The translations under genes were made by a program, and so were the position numbers. DNA of 20,621 bases from Intoshia linei (taxonomy: Eukaryota; Orthonectida; Rhopaluridae), in the NCBI GenBank assembly GCA_001642005.1, contig LWCA01000686.1:1-20621 (forward strand), in the 5' to 3' direction. Positions within the stretch are counted from its first letter, which is position 1. The number at the start of each line of letters is the position of its first letter. Under the pieces are notes generated by a model. The model was given only the letters and a program-made list of their open reading frames with translations, made no database searches and had not been told where the DNA came from. Shown here in pieces: positions 10,001-18,990 of the stretch.

Positions 10001-10504
10001 AGTTGTTTTAAATGTTTAATTCTACATTAAACATTAATTACGATGGACATTAAAAAATGTTCAAATAAGTGGAAATTTTACTTGTTGTTTGATAAAATCA
10101 AAACTCGCAAATTGACAATGTTGGAAAAAACTTGAACATTGTCAATATTATTGGTACACAAATCCATTATTATTAAATTATTATAATTTGACATCTCTCT
10201 AATTCCACTAATTTTGTTACATTGTGCCGATATAAATTTTATTTTGTTGTCCGCTGGGAATATTGGTAATTTTAATAATCCTAATCTATCAAAATTCAGA
10301 CTTTCTCCATTTTCTTTGTTTGTAGTTTTGTCGTTACATGTTAGAGGGCGAATGTATCCGGAATTGATAATTTCAATTTTATTTGCTTCTATTTGTTTAT
10401 TTATGAATATTTATGACCCATATTTATAATTATTATAATTTACGTAAGTTTTCATGTATCAATTCCTTATATACCCTATTTGCATATTTACGTTTTTCAA
10501 TTTT
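7078..10504 (-). CDS. LRRC49: LRRC49-like leucine-rich repeat protein (tubulin polyglutamylase complex regulator), nine exons, 5' end missing
   Basis: I assembled nine minus-strand exons: 10504-10444, 10388-10082, 10021-9955, 9912-9760, 9725-9664, 8870-8723, 7939-7853, 7814-7473 and 7422-7078. All eight introns are GT-AG and keep phase, giving about 523 residues. Six to seven leucine-rich repeats follow one another (LIIMDLCTNNI, LRVLILSNNKI, LQILDVHNNEI, LNILNLANNRL, LTQLNLNHNYI, LKLVYLSMNNF, LETLSLSGNKI). A cap motif follows (KNYRSTVVNIFKRIKVLDKK), then ITEDERR, matching the RITEEERR of LRRC49. Past it, SYVAEVINTTTLSIYG fits the family's YLVEVDGDTLSLYG, and NQWRYFLIAT fits its FTLWKYY region. 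In vertebrates LRRC49 acts at centriolar satellites with the TTLL1-containing polyglutamylase complex. This protein ends about 130 residues earlier than the human one. The first coding exon is not found upstream of 10504. Intron sizes are 55, 60, 42, 34, 793, 783, 38 and 50 nt. Confidence 0.85.
7940..8722 (-). other. Expanded intron of the LRRC49-like gene (783 nt), probably transposon-filled
   Basis: This intron joins ...KVLDKKIIT to EDERR, with donor ACG|GTACAA at 8722 and acceptor TTATAG at 7940. It is more than ten times longer than most introns of the gene. Near its 5' end, on the minus strand from 8693, the sequence reads CAGTGATTTTCATGGGTGAC, a possible hAT end, which includes a palindrome GGGTGAC-TG-GTCACCC (8665-8680). 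The block 7980-8110 is locally richer in G and C than its surroundings. No target duplication was recognised. Confidence 0.55.
8355..8565 (+). repeat. Imperfect tandem duplication of about 120 bp
   Basis: TTGGATTTTTCAAAAAAAAT followed by ATTGGTTAAAGGGGATTGGT at about 8357-8398 recurs as TTGGATTTTTCAATAAATAT and GGTAAAAAAGGATTGGTAGG at about 8481-8522. Each copy continues into GGGATTC-TTAAGG and a TAAAATT-TTTTTC tract. It lies inside the 783-nt intron and is non-coding. Confidence 0.65.
8902..9647. mobile_element. Non-autonomous hAT element with perfect 8-bp target site duplication, inside an LRRC49-like intron
   Basis: The 8-bp sequence TTTACAAT occurs at 8902-8909 and again at 9640-9647, directly flanking a 730-bp element (8910-9639). 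The element starts CAGAGACGTTTTAAAGCATG and its complement starts TAGAGCCGTCTTAAGCCACT. Both ends then carry a GGGC...AGCCCAGGGCCCC block (8952-8957 and 9605-9617 on opposite strands). An 8-bp duplication with CAG-type ends is the hAT signature. No transposase is present. Removing the element plus one duplication (738 bp) leaves an intron of 55 nt, in line with the gene's other introns, so the insertion explains the intron's size. The insertion is intronic and leaves the splice sites intact. Confidence 0.9.
8969..9147. repeat. Four tandem 45-46 bp units inside the hAT element
   Basis: Units begin at about 8969, 9015, 9061 and 9106. Each reads GG(C/G)CTCC or GGCCCCC, then AAATTAATAAAAGTACTT, then ACATTTATATCTTAAAAA. 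Units 1 and 3 read ACTTACATTT, while units 2 and 4 read ACTTTAxATTT, so the array looks like a duplication of a two-unit block of about 92 bp. Confidence 0.85.
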
Positions 10505-10769
10505 CTAGAGTATAATATAAAAATGTTACAATTTTTAAAATACAGCGACGCTCTAAAAGTCATAACAGTATGAAATTAACGACTTTCAAGTCGCAACCTT
10601 ATCAGATTAAGTCAATTTTTCTGGTGAACTTTAGAATATTAAACTTGAGCGACATAAGCATTGATTTTGCTAATTAATCATATTGTTAATCTTGTCAGCA
10701 AATTTCAATGATTTCAAGATAATTAATATTTTAAGATTAAGATTATTTTACGATAAAATCCAAATTCAA
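10505..10769 (-). other. Upstream flank or intron of the LRRC49-like gene
   Basis: The first exon I can place begins after the acceptor ACTCTAG at 10505. No initiator exon is convincing here. A short frame MSLKFNILKFTRKIDLI, whose ATG is near 10656, ends in a stop and has no phase-compatible donor. The true 5' exon may lie beyond the repeat at 10770-11225. Confidence 0.35.
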
Positions 10770-11225
10770 AAATGAACTTCTTCAAGTGAAAAAATTAAAA
10801 TTACTATTTTTTTAAAAATAAAAATCTTAGAATTTAAATGCTGGAACAAATTTTAAAATCATCCGCATTGTCATAAATTACAACCTCAAAAATCTGCATC
10901 ATCATTGTCAAAAACGTAAATTAACCATTATTTTGTAAAATGAAAAAAACTTAGTTTACAATAATCAATTTAGTTGTAATACAATATAGTAGTTCTACAA
11001 TTTTAAAAAACATGAAATTTAATACTTTTTCCAGTAACATACAATGTCAAAAATTTCACGATCAAAAAAAAAAGTTTACAATTTATTTACTTTTTTTAAA
11101 TTATTTCATTAATTGAAAATAAAAGTATGTAATAATAATTAATATAATAATTAGTGGTCCTAGAATTAAAAAAAAATTATTCAGATTCAGCTTATTCCAG
11201 TTGATCTGAACACAAATTTTAACTA
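10770..11225. repeat. Second copy of one arm of the palindromic repeat
   Basis: GGTCCTAGAATTAAAAAAAA at 11157 onward, then TTATTCAGATTCAGCTTATT and CCAGTTGAT, parallel the tract at 6121-6174 (GGTCCTACAATTAAAAAAAA, then CAGCTTATTTCAGTTGAT). CATAAATTACAACCTCAAA and TGTCAAAAACGTAAATTAAC further left parallel 5880-5895 and 5775-5800. Only the right-arm orientation is seen, so this is a partial or solo-arm copy. Confidence 0.65.
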
Positions 11226-12365
11226 ATATGGGTGTAGTGATGTCGTAGACCAAGGTCTTTGTTTAAAGTTTAATATTAATTACGGGTTACAATAAAATTG
11301 ATATTCTCTTGATTCATTACTAAGGTTATTATATGTTTTAGTAAGTTTATTGTTATGATTTAATCATTACTATGGGTTTCAATGTGATAAATTGATTTCT
11401 TCGGTTTTATTATCATTGCTGCGCAAAATTTTTATTTTCAAAAAATTTATAATCAAATCAAGTATAACTTTGTTATCTTTAATTAATAATTTGATATTAT
11501 ATTTTGTTATTTATTAAAATTTTGGTAACATTCCTTCTTTGCAAAATTCTTTTACATGTCTTCAACTTACAAATTTGAGAATCCGTTAATTATTGATACA
11601 AAATATTTTTTACTTATCGAAAGCGGATACTGAATGTTTTATTGTGATAATGGAAGAAAGAAATATACAGATCCGAACCTATCTAGCTCTAATCCATACC
11701 ATTCATCCATCCGAAAATTAAAAATAGGCCCCTTAATTTTTTTCATATACTATGGATAGTGGCCACGATATTAAAAAATTTTGTCTAGGCCCCTAGAAGA
11801 GGGTAGAGAAGTTGCTTAGACACTGGAGGATGTACTAAAGGTATTTAGAATTTATTTTTTTAGCGTTGTAACTATACTTGTACTATTTTGCTTTATTTCT
11901 AAGATTATACACTCATTGTCGGTCCAAATTTAAAATTCTGCCCTATACAGAGCTAACTGCTGTTTGTACAAATTATATAACATTGAAGGTAGTATACTAT
12001 ATAAATTAAAACAAACTGAAACAAGAGCACTAATATGCTTCTGACATAAATCGTTTGTATATGAATTTTTGCGAACTTTATGAGAAAAAGAATAATTTGT
12101 GGGTAAAACAATCTACACATAATTGTAAACATACAAAATTCAAATAACCTCCTTAATGGAAACATTTTTTTTTTTGCCCGTAGAATAATCGGTAAAGACT
12201 CTATAATTAGTTTTTTTCAAATTTTCAGGTTGCATTATAAAAATATATTATGTAATGGTTACGGCATAAATACAAAAAATGTACAATTTTTAAAACAATC
12301 AAACAAATTATGTAAAAAACGATTTAAAATATTTGAGATTATAATTTAATTGAGATTAAAAACAG
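11226..12365. other. Gene-free intergenic tract with transposon debris
   Basis: No gene is supported; the 70-codon minus-strand ORF at 11953-12165 is hydrophobic by base composition and has no family signature. Between about 11668 and 11826 there may be a small hAT-like remnant: the minus strand from 11826 begins CAGTGTCTAAGCAACTTCTC and both sides carry an AGGCCCCT block (11728-11735, 11787-11794). The outer ends do not match well and no duplication was found. The 3' end of the multi-ubiquitin-like gene lies just right of this tract. Confidence 0.4.
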
Positions 12366-15300
12366 TTATAAAAACATGTTGGAACTATCACATCCATTAA
12401 AGCTTATATTAATTATGCAGTCATATTTAATTCCAACACCCTTGAGAGTTTTAAACTGACTAATGATATCTTCATCCAATAATTTTCTTTTATAATACAA
12501 ACAAAAAGAATCGGATTGAATAGAATGGATATTCGAAATGAGCATTTTGAGTTGAAAAATTAGCATTGATTGAGATACTTCAATAATTATATTGTCTCTG
12601 AATATACTATACCGATCCATATTTTTTATACAAACGAAATAAGTTTTTTTAAAGACCATACGAGTAGTTGCTTCGCAATTGGGATTGTCTGTCAAAGCTG
12701 AGAGGTTTGGTAATTTAGCATACTGATGTTTTATATTTTCGCGGAATTTTAGAGTCTCTTTCCTACCTAGAGATAAATTTTTATTTTCAAATACGTCAAT
12801 TATACCCTGCAACGTGCAAAGCTTTTCTTCAGAAGATAATTTGTTTGTCAAAGTTTCTTTAAAAACCTTTCTAGTAAAAATGCTTTTACTACGATTGATC
12901 ATGGGTTCTTTCTCCTTTTTCTTTGGTTCCACGTCTTGTATAAAGTATTCGTCATTTTCACTATTATCTATAGAATTTTTTTCGGATGAGCTGGATCTTT
13001 CTTCGTCGCTAGCAACTTCTGTAATGGGTTGGGTTAGGGGATAGTGTATATTGTAAGAAGACAAAATTGCCCGAATTTTGTGAATCTTTTCACGTAGAAT
13101 AGTATTGGATATGTCCATTTTGTTTTCCTCCATTACATCGTATGTATTGATATCACACATGAATGTACTCATTGTATCGCTAACTCTTCTGTTCTTTAAT
13201 TTATACACTTCATCATATTCTTCATTTAAGCTATCATTGGGCAAACTTTTATTCATCACCATTTTTGTAATTTGCTTAGATGATAGACTTTTTTCCCTTA
13301 TTATACTTCCGTTCTTGGTAAAAGATTCATTAAAACTTTTTTCCTTGTTCAATTTGTTTGTCGTTTTACGTACATTCAATTTGGATAATGATTGACGTAT
13401 TTTGGATTTGATGGTGGCTCTATTCTGAGACGATTTAAAAGTTCCTTCTACGGATGATCCTGATTTAGATTTTTTACTTTTTTTGGTAACTATCGTGGTT
13501 GTAGATTGTTTCAAATCTTCAGGAGTATTATCTGGAGTAATTGCATTGGATGTAAATTTAGACCCGCTACGTTTAATCCTTGATCTTAAATCATCCATGC
13601 TAGGATTCACTAATGTATTGTTAAGGTTTTTGCTATTTTCATCGCATTTCACTATCCGCCACAAAACATATATGGCGGAAGACGTACTCAATATGTTTCG
13701 ATAGTCGTATTTATTTGAAGTTCCATAATTTTTTTCATAAAATTCTGATAATATCGTACTATTTGAAAGTATATACAATTTTATAGAAATATTTACATAA
13801 TCGTTCTTTCTGTCCTCTTCATTGAATATATACTGATGAGAAGGATGATTTTTGATTATATCAAAGTTTTTGTATCGAAAAAGTGATTTTACCGCATTTA
13901 TAAAGGATTTACACGTCAAGTATAACCGAGGAGATACCAAAGCACGTTCTCCATTTAATGTGGATATAACTATTAATGCAGCTGGCCATATATTTATAGA
14001 ATCAAGTTCCAATTTAGGTATTCGTATTCGTGTGTCTTTGATGCTTGAATCTGGTAATGCATCTATATGATCATTATGCTTTATCCCCAATTGATGAAAT
14101 GTTTTTGAGGTTAATGGTAGCTTTATGTCTTTACGGTAGATTAAACGTTTTGATTCCTTCCGTAATTGTTGTACAGCCGATAATAAAGTCATTGGTCGAT
14201 CGATCGATCTAATTTAAACAATTATAATGTAATCATTTAGTTTTTCGTTAATATAATATAGCAGGGGATCCCATACTTTTTTCAGGCGGACCGGTAGTAA
14301 ATAAAAAATTGAAATATATTTTTAAACATTTTAATGTATTTTTGTCCTTCTATTTTATCTAAATAGTGAAAAATATTCACCAATCCAGGGTGTATTACTT
14401 TTCGGAATATTTAGGTGCCGAATTTATTTATTTCACAAAGTAGATAATAATCCTTAATGATGACAACTAAACCAGTGTTTCTCAAAATTTTTTCATTGCG
14501 CGGACTTGGAAAAAAATGCTTGTTAAATGGCATATGTAATGTATGTCTAACGTTCAAAAGATGAAAATTATATTGCTGGTTCGCTAGTGTTCATTATCTA
14601 CAGCTAGTTGTTTTTAACTTCTAAAACTTTTTAGTGTTATATTAGTTTTATAATACAAATAATGTATATGATAGTGCAGTGCACAAAGTGCACATATCAA
14701 ACTTTTAATTAATTTAATATGGTAATTTTTTTTTATGTATAGTATCTATACAATAGATGCAAATATGGTAAAAACAAACCATTTTATTGCGCACATGCCT
14801 TCCCATATATAATGTAATAAACTTTTATTATATTGAATGGAACATAAGTTAAGTGTTATAAAATGTCGAAATAATATCATTAATTCTTTTTATTTATTAA
14901 TTTAACCTTTTTAAACTAATGAATTAAATTTTGAATTAAAATAAAATTGAAAATAGAGTTAGATTATAAAAAAAATGTGGATTAAGATAAAATTAAATAG
15001 TAAGATGGAGATATTGAAGTGTACTTATATTTTACAATAATTGAGTTTATATGGTAGTAAAAATAAAGTTGAACTTTAGCTTTAATTTACTTTTTTAGGT
15101 AAATGTCTCCCAGCCTAAATGACAACAATTTCAAATTTAACAATATTTGTGCTGTATTTTTTAACTCAAATAATATCCGTTTTTTTTTTAATGAAATTTA
15201 TATTGAGTATTAAAGATTTTATTTTTCCTAGCATACTAGCTGTCGCTGACTGTAAAACATAAAATATATAAAAATAACATAAAATTAATAGTAGTAAATT

Positions 15301-18300
15301 TCCTCAATTGTGAGTAATTCCATCTTCCAACAAATACTGATTTATCATTTTACTTCTTAATATTAGATTTTTTAATTAGTGAAACAGTCTAGTGAGATGC
15401 AAAAGTTTTGACAATATGTGACTTATGTGCGTTTGGAAATTTATCAAAAATATCAAATATTATTAAATGTAAATGTAAATTTTAATCTAAAATTTTAAGT
15501 TTGTAAAAACATATATGTGAGCGCCGAACCTACCAAACTGATGGTCACCGCCGAAAGCCAAAATTTTTTCCCTTAAAAAAATTAAATTAAATGTCATATC
15601 ACTCAAGCCACACCTCCAAGACTCTTGATTGACACATATTAACACGTATACCAGCGTTTCATAAATGCTAAATTTTATAATTTATTACCGGTCCGCCGTC
15701 AAAAAAGTGTGGGTACCGCTGATCTATACTATTCACAATGGTATATTACACACCAATATTACTTTTTTTTAATTCTCAATTTAACACAAATTTCATGGAG
15801 ACCCGAAGATGGTATCTCGGTACGGTAAGTTGGTCGCTATATAAATGTAAATCCTCAGACCTAAAAAGCTAGTTTCTATTTGTAATAAGTATGTAATCGG
15901 CTAGCTAGTATATTGATATTTTAATAATATATACAAATTTAATATAAACTACATTATGTATTATTATGTAAAAATATTAATTTTTCCTGGTTTTCTGGTA
16001 AAAGGATTCAAAAACACTGGTTTATGTAGACAACATAATATCCAAGTCATCTGTAAATGACGGTTAGTTAGTGTATATCAGGGACGCCCAACCTGTCGAT
16101 CGCCAAAATGAATTAAATTATTTTATTAATACTCGTTATCAAAATAATGTCTATTTTAAAATAGTTATTTTTAATATTGTTAAAATTAAATTTAAAATAA
16201 TATTTGGATTAGTTCACTATTTCTTAAACTAGGTTTTGGCGATAATTTTCAAATATACCGCGAAAGTACCTCGAATTATTCTGAATTTTAACTTTTATGT
16301 TTTCTACAATCATACTAAAAATATTTAGTTAACAATTGTTATTGTGTTCCGATCAGACACATTTTTCTAATCAATGTATTAGTTGATCGCCATTAATTGA
16401 AAATTTTTTAAGTCGATCGCATCAAAAAAAGGTTGGGTACCCCTTGTGCATAATATATTGAATACCTGATGAAAATCCGGACTGGGTATGTTTTTTCAAC
16501 CCATTATTTCAAAAATTAGTTCATGAATATGTAAAGATTTGTAAAATTACAACGCACAAAAAAAATTTGACTGCAAATCAATTGAGCAAAAAAAATTTGT
16601 TATAGACTGCGTTAAAAATTATTTTAAACATTTCTAATGGTTTTCCATATTTGAGTGCATTCTAATTTTATTTCATCATGCCGACCGAGGTAAATTTTTT
16701 AATTAATTTTCAACAAGTCTAGACTATAGACTCTACAATATATATTTCAGAGCCCAAAATATAACATATAAGCTGGAAGAACATCGTAAAATGATCAAGA
16801 TGAGAACGTGGGAAAAAGTTAATTTTAAATTAAGTACAAAAAACTAAAACTTAACCTAAAAAGTACAGAAAATACCTGGTTAAAATTAAAATTATACCTA
16901 AATTCAAACATGTATGTTGATTGATTTGTCAAATCGTTTTGCAGAGTGGTAATCGAAAGTATATTAGCATCTGAAAGAGCTTCATTGTTACTTTTAAGAT
17001 ACTCTCTTTTGTATATTTTTCCATAATCTGGATGATTTGGTGTGATTTCTGGGTTATAATTGGTGGTTTGGACAATTCGATAACAATAAAAAATGATTGA
17101 ACCATGCACAATACCCAGTTTGTATAAAATTCCATTTTTATTAGGCATTACCTGTCGATCTAGGAACAATCGTTCTCTTTCGACTTGTTCTCCAGAAACT
17201 ATGAATATTTTTTTCATTAACAATTTAACATTGCACAATTTAGAAATTCGAAACATGTATTGATTGCCACGCCTAGAATTATAAAAAACGACAATATTGT
17301 TACGAGCGTCGTCGCTCATAACGTTTTCATCAGTTTCTGATCGAAAAACACTTTTATGTAACAAGGTTTGAGATTCAATCATGTCTTCATTCGATTTCTT
17401 GTCAGATAATTTTTTAGACAATTTTTTTTTAACCTTTTCTTTAGTTTCACATTTTTTATTGTCAGATATATCCGAAGCTGATATCGATTGTGGAGGTGTC
17501 AAAATTGACCTATTATCGCCAAATGGATAAATTTCACAACACACTGAATAAACCATTGATCCTGTCACAATTTGATATTCTGCCAAACTCTTATTATCTT
17601 GTAGAATATGTTTGCCATAAACGAGTGTATTAATAGATTCCCTTATTTGCGTAATGTATCTAAATGCCTTTTTGACGGAATAAATGGATTTAGAAGCGTC
17701 AATTCTGATTGCAACAACATAAAAATCGTTCAATTTAGTGTCAATGGTATAAATTACGCGATTGAAGTTATTTGGCCAACAGGACAAGTCTTTGTCAAAA
17801 GTATTATTTTTAGTATATTTCAACATTTCGGAAGCGTATTCGTTTCGTACCTGATCATCGCATTTGTTGTAAATATCATCCACGTCGTTTGGAGAGTATT
17901 GAATATATTGTTTAGTTAAGATGAAGAAACAAATGGGCAAGGCCATTTCTTGAGAATTGTCTTGATCGTTTAAATTTCTCTTTTGTTTTGTTGCTTTTTT
18001 CAATTCATTGTCTTGATGAATATATAACCTCTCGTAAGCTGATTTGAAGAAGGATCTAATCATAACCGATACCAATATAACACATTCGCAATCAATAATT
18101 TTATAATCACACAATAGTCCGTATTGGTCAATCAACTCCACATTTGAGTCTTTGTTAGGCGTATTTGTTCTCATTATATGCAATTCTTGATAATGATGTG
18201 ATATTCCTGTACATTTGTGAATACATTTCATTAAATAAAAAATACTATCAGTGTCATCGATATTTATATAATCGCAGGTTAAATTGGGAGATACAATTTT

Positions 18301-18309
18301 CAAATGCAT
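12366..18309 (-). CDS. Large protein with tandem divergent ubiquitin-like domains, two exons
   Basis: Exon 1 is 18309-16898 and exon 2 is 14208-12366, giving 1084 residues. The donor is TTT-AG|GTATAA and the acceptor AAATTAG|ATCG, both phase 2. Ubiquitin-like folds are seen at about 1-84 (MHLKIVSPNL... to VILVSVMI), 197-261 (YVVAIRIDASKSIYSVKKAF, LVYGKHILQDNKSLAEY), 337-412 (ERLFLDRQVMPNKNGILYKLGIV) and 463-524 (STYMFEFRSIDRPMTLLSAV... LGIKHNDHIDALPD). The last is at about 995-1075 (IIIEVSQSMLIFQLKMLI, CLYYKRKLLDEDIISQF). A further degenerate one is possible at 548-660. Low-complexity Lys/Ser-rich linkers occupy about 285-335 and 690-800. None ends in Gly-Gly, so cleavage to free modifiers is unlikely; scaffolding or proteasome/ubiquitin-receptor roles are only guesses. 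The start is the ATG that begins strand 1 of domain 1. The frame stays open upstream to a TTTATTCAG acceptor at 18353, perhaps a 5'-UTR splice or trans-splice site. I recognise no orthologue. Confidence 0.75.
14262..15721. mobile_element. hAT-like non-autonomous element with inverted termini
   Basis: The left end reads CAGGGGATCCCATACTTTTT then GGCGGACCGGTAGTAAATAA. The right end, on the complement, reads CAGCGGTACCCACACTTTTT then GGCGGACCGGTAATAAATTA. These match over about 45-50 bp with a few differences. Flanks are TAATATAG and ATCTATAC, not an exact 8-bp duplication, so the insertion is old or rearranged. No transposase is inside. At 14473 another hAT-type end (CAGTGTTTCTCAAAATTTTT) suggests a nested insertion or a composite element. 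Confidence 0.75.
16079..16446. mobile_element. Short hAT-like MITE (about 370 bp)
   Basis: The left end is CAGGGACGCCCAACCTGTCG followed by ATCGCC. The right end on the complement is CAAGGGGTACCCAACCTTTT with GATGCGATCGAC further in. Both ends share CCCAACCT and a GATCG motif. Flanks (GTGTATAT left; GTGCATAA right if the element ends one or two bases earlier) agree at 6 of 8 positions, a possible decayed target duplication. It has no coding capacity. Confidence 0.6.
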
Positions 18310-18439
18310 GTCTCGCAAAAACTGGTCAAATTCAAAGATAACTTGAGAAAATCTGAATAAAGGTTATATCACATTTAATTAAGAAAATCAACTTATATTT
18401 CTCTTGTAGTTTTCAAATATCCCTTATTAACTGGTTTAT

Positions 18440-18628
18440 TTAACAATGATCAATATTTGTTTTACATGCATGTTCACAGGCATCATACTCAATATTATTG
18501 CAATATATTAATGATATATCGTACACACCATTTGTACACTTTAAACTGGTGGGTACGTAAAATTTACATTGTAAGTTGCAAATTTCATCGGACACATTTA
18601 TGTCAACATTTCTAAACAAACTTAACAT
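18440..18628 (-). CDS. Small cysteine-rich, Kazal-like protein or last exon
   Basis: The ORF has 62 residues with cysteines in the pattern C-x3-C-x9-C-x11-C-x7-C-x3-C near the end: ICNLQCKFYVPTSLKC, then TNGVYDISLIYC and NNIEYDAC. The segment C-T-N-G-V-Y...C...AC resembles the CGSDGVTYxNxC core of Kazal/follistatin-type domains, which are secreted protease-inhibitor or extracellular modules. The spacing is slightly off, however, and no signal peptide precedes it (start MLSLFRNVDINV). A secreted product would need an upstream exon; TTTAG just before AAATGTTGAC could be the acceptor. An AATAAA overlaps the stop region (complement of about 18436-18441). The family call is tentative. Confidence 0.4.
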   Translation of the reverse strand: MLSLFRNVDINVSDEICNLQCKFYVPTSLKCTNGVYDISLIYCNNIEYDACEHACKTNIDHC

Positions 18629-18990
18629 TTTAGAATGAGATATGACAGATTTTACATGAATAAAAAATTAATGAATCGCACACATAGTATAAAAGACTTT
18701 ACGGTCGAGATTCGTTGATATTAAACGGTAGAGATTAAATTTTTACATGTAATAAATATATTACGTAGTTAACCTTTCAACGTGACATTTAGCTTTTGTT
18801 TAAATATTAATAACTATTTTATGTTGTATTAATAAATTCCTGTATTATTCCTGTAAATAATATATGGATAGAATCCAATATATATCAAATTGAATGCGAT
18901 AAAATCTACCCTGTGTTTGATGTGAAAAAACTGAAATTTTTACGATAATTTAATATATATACGTAATATGTATATTATACAGTGTATAGG
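18629..18990. other. Intergenic tract with no recognised feature
   Basis: AT-rich sequence between the cysteine-rich ORF and the transposon end at 18991. I see no ORF, RNA gene or clear repeat. The minus-strand promoter of the cysteine-rich gene, or its missing first exon, could lie here. Confidence 0.35.

Larger units (their letters stand above)
14209..16897 (-). other. 2.7-kb intron of the multi-ubiquitin-like gene
   Basis: Its boundaries are inferred because the two flanking frames complete one ubiquitin-like domain only when joined here: ...YMFEFR + SIDRPMTLL. The intron holds two inverted-repeat elements (14262-15721 and 16079-16446), which together make up about two thirds of it. The remainder is AT-rich with no supported gene. 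Confidence 0.7.

Noticed and set aside
10214-10429. Plus-strand 71-codon ORF
   Set aside because: Antisense to the 307-nt exon of the LRRC49-like gene.
10514-10560. A 25-nt intron (GTAAC...CTAG) linking a short ATG frame to the first placed LRRC49-like exon
   Set aside because: Joining it gives an immediate stop codon, so the phase is incompatible.
12814-14070. Several plus-strand ORFs of 70-100 codons
   Set aside because: They lie antisense to exon 2 of the multi-ubiquitin-like gene, which has the coherent domain content; they are shadows.
16678-16850. Possible plus-strand mini-gene: ATGCCGACCGAG|GTAAAT, acceptor, then an open frame with LEEHRKMIKMRTWEKV
   Set aside because: Splice signals are plausible, but the product would be under 30 residues, ends quickly and has no recognisable family; chance in AT-rich intronic sequence is as likely.
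17608-17919. Plus-strand 103-codon ORF
   Set aside because: Antisense shadow of exon 1 of the ubiquitin-like gene.
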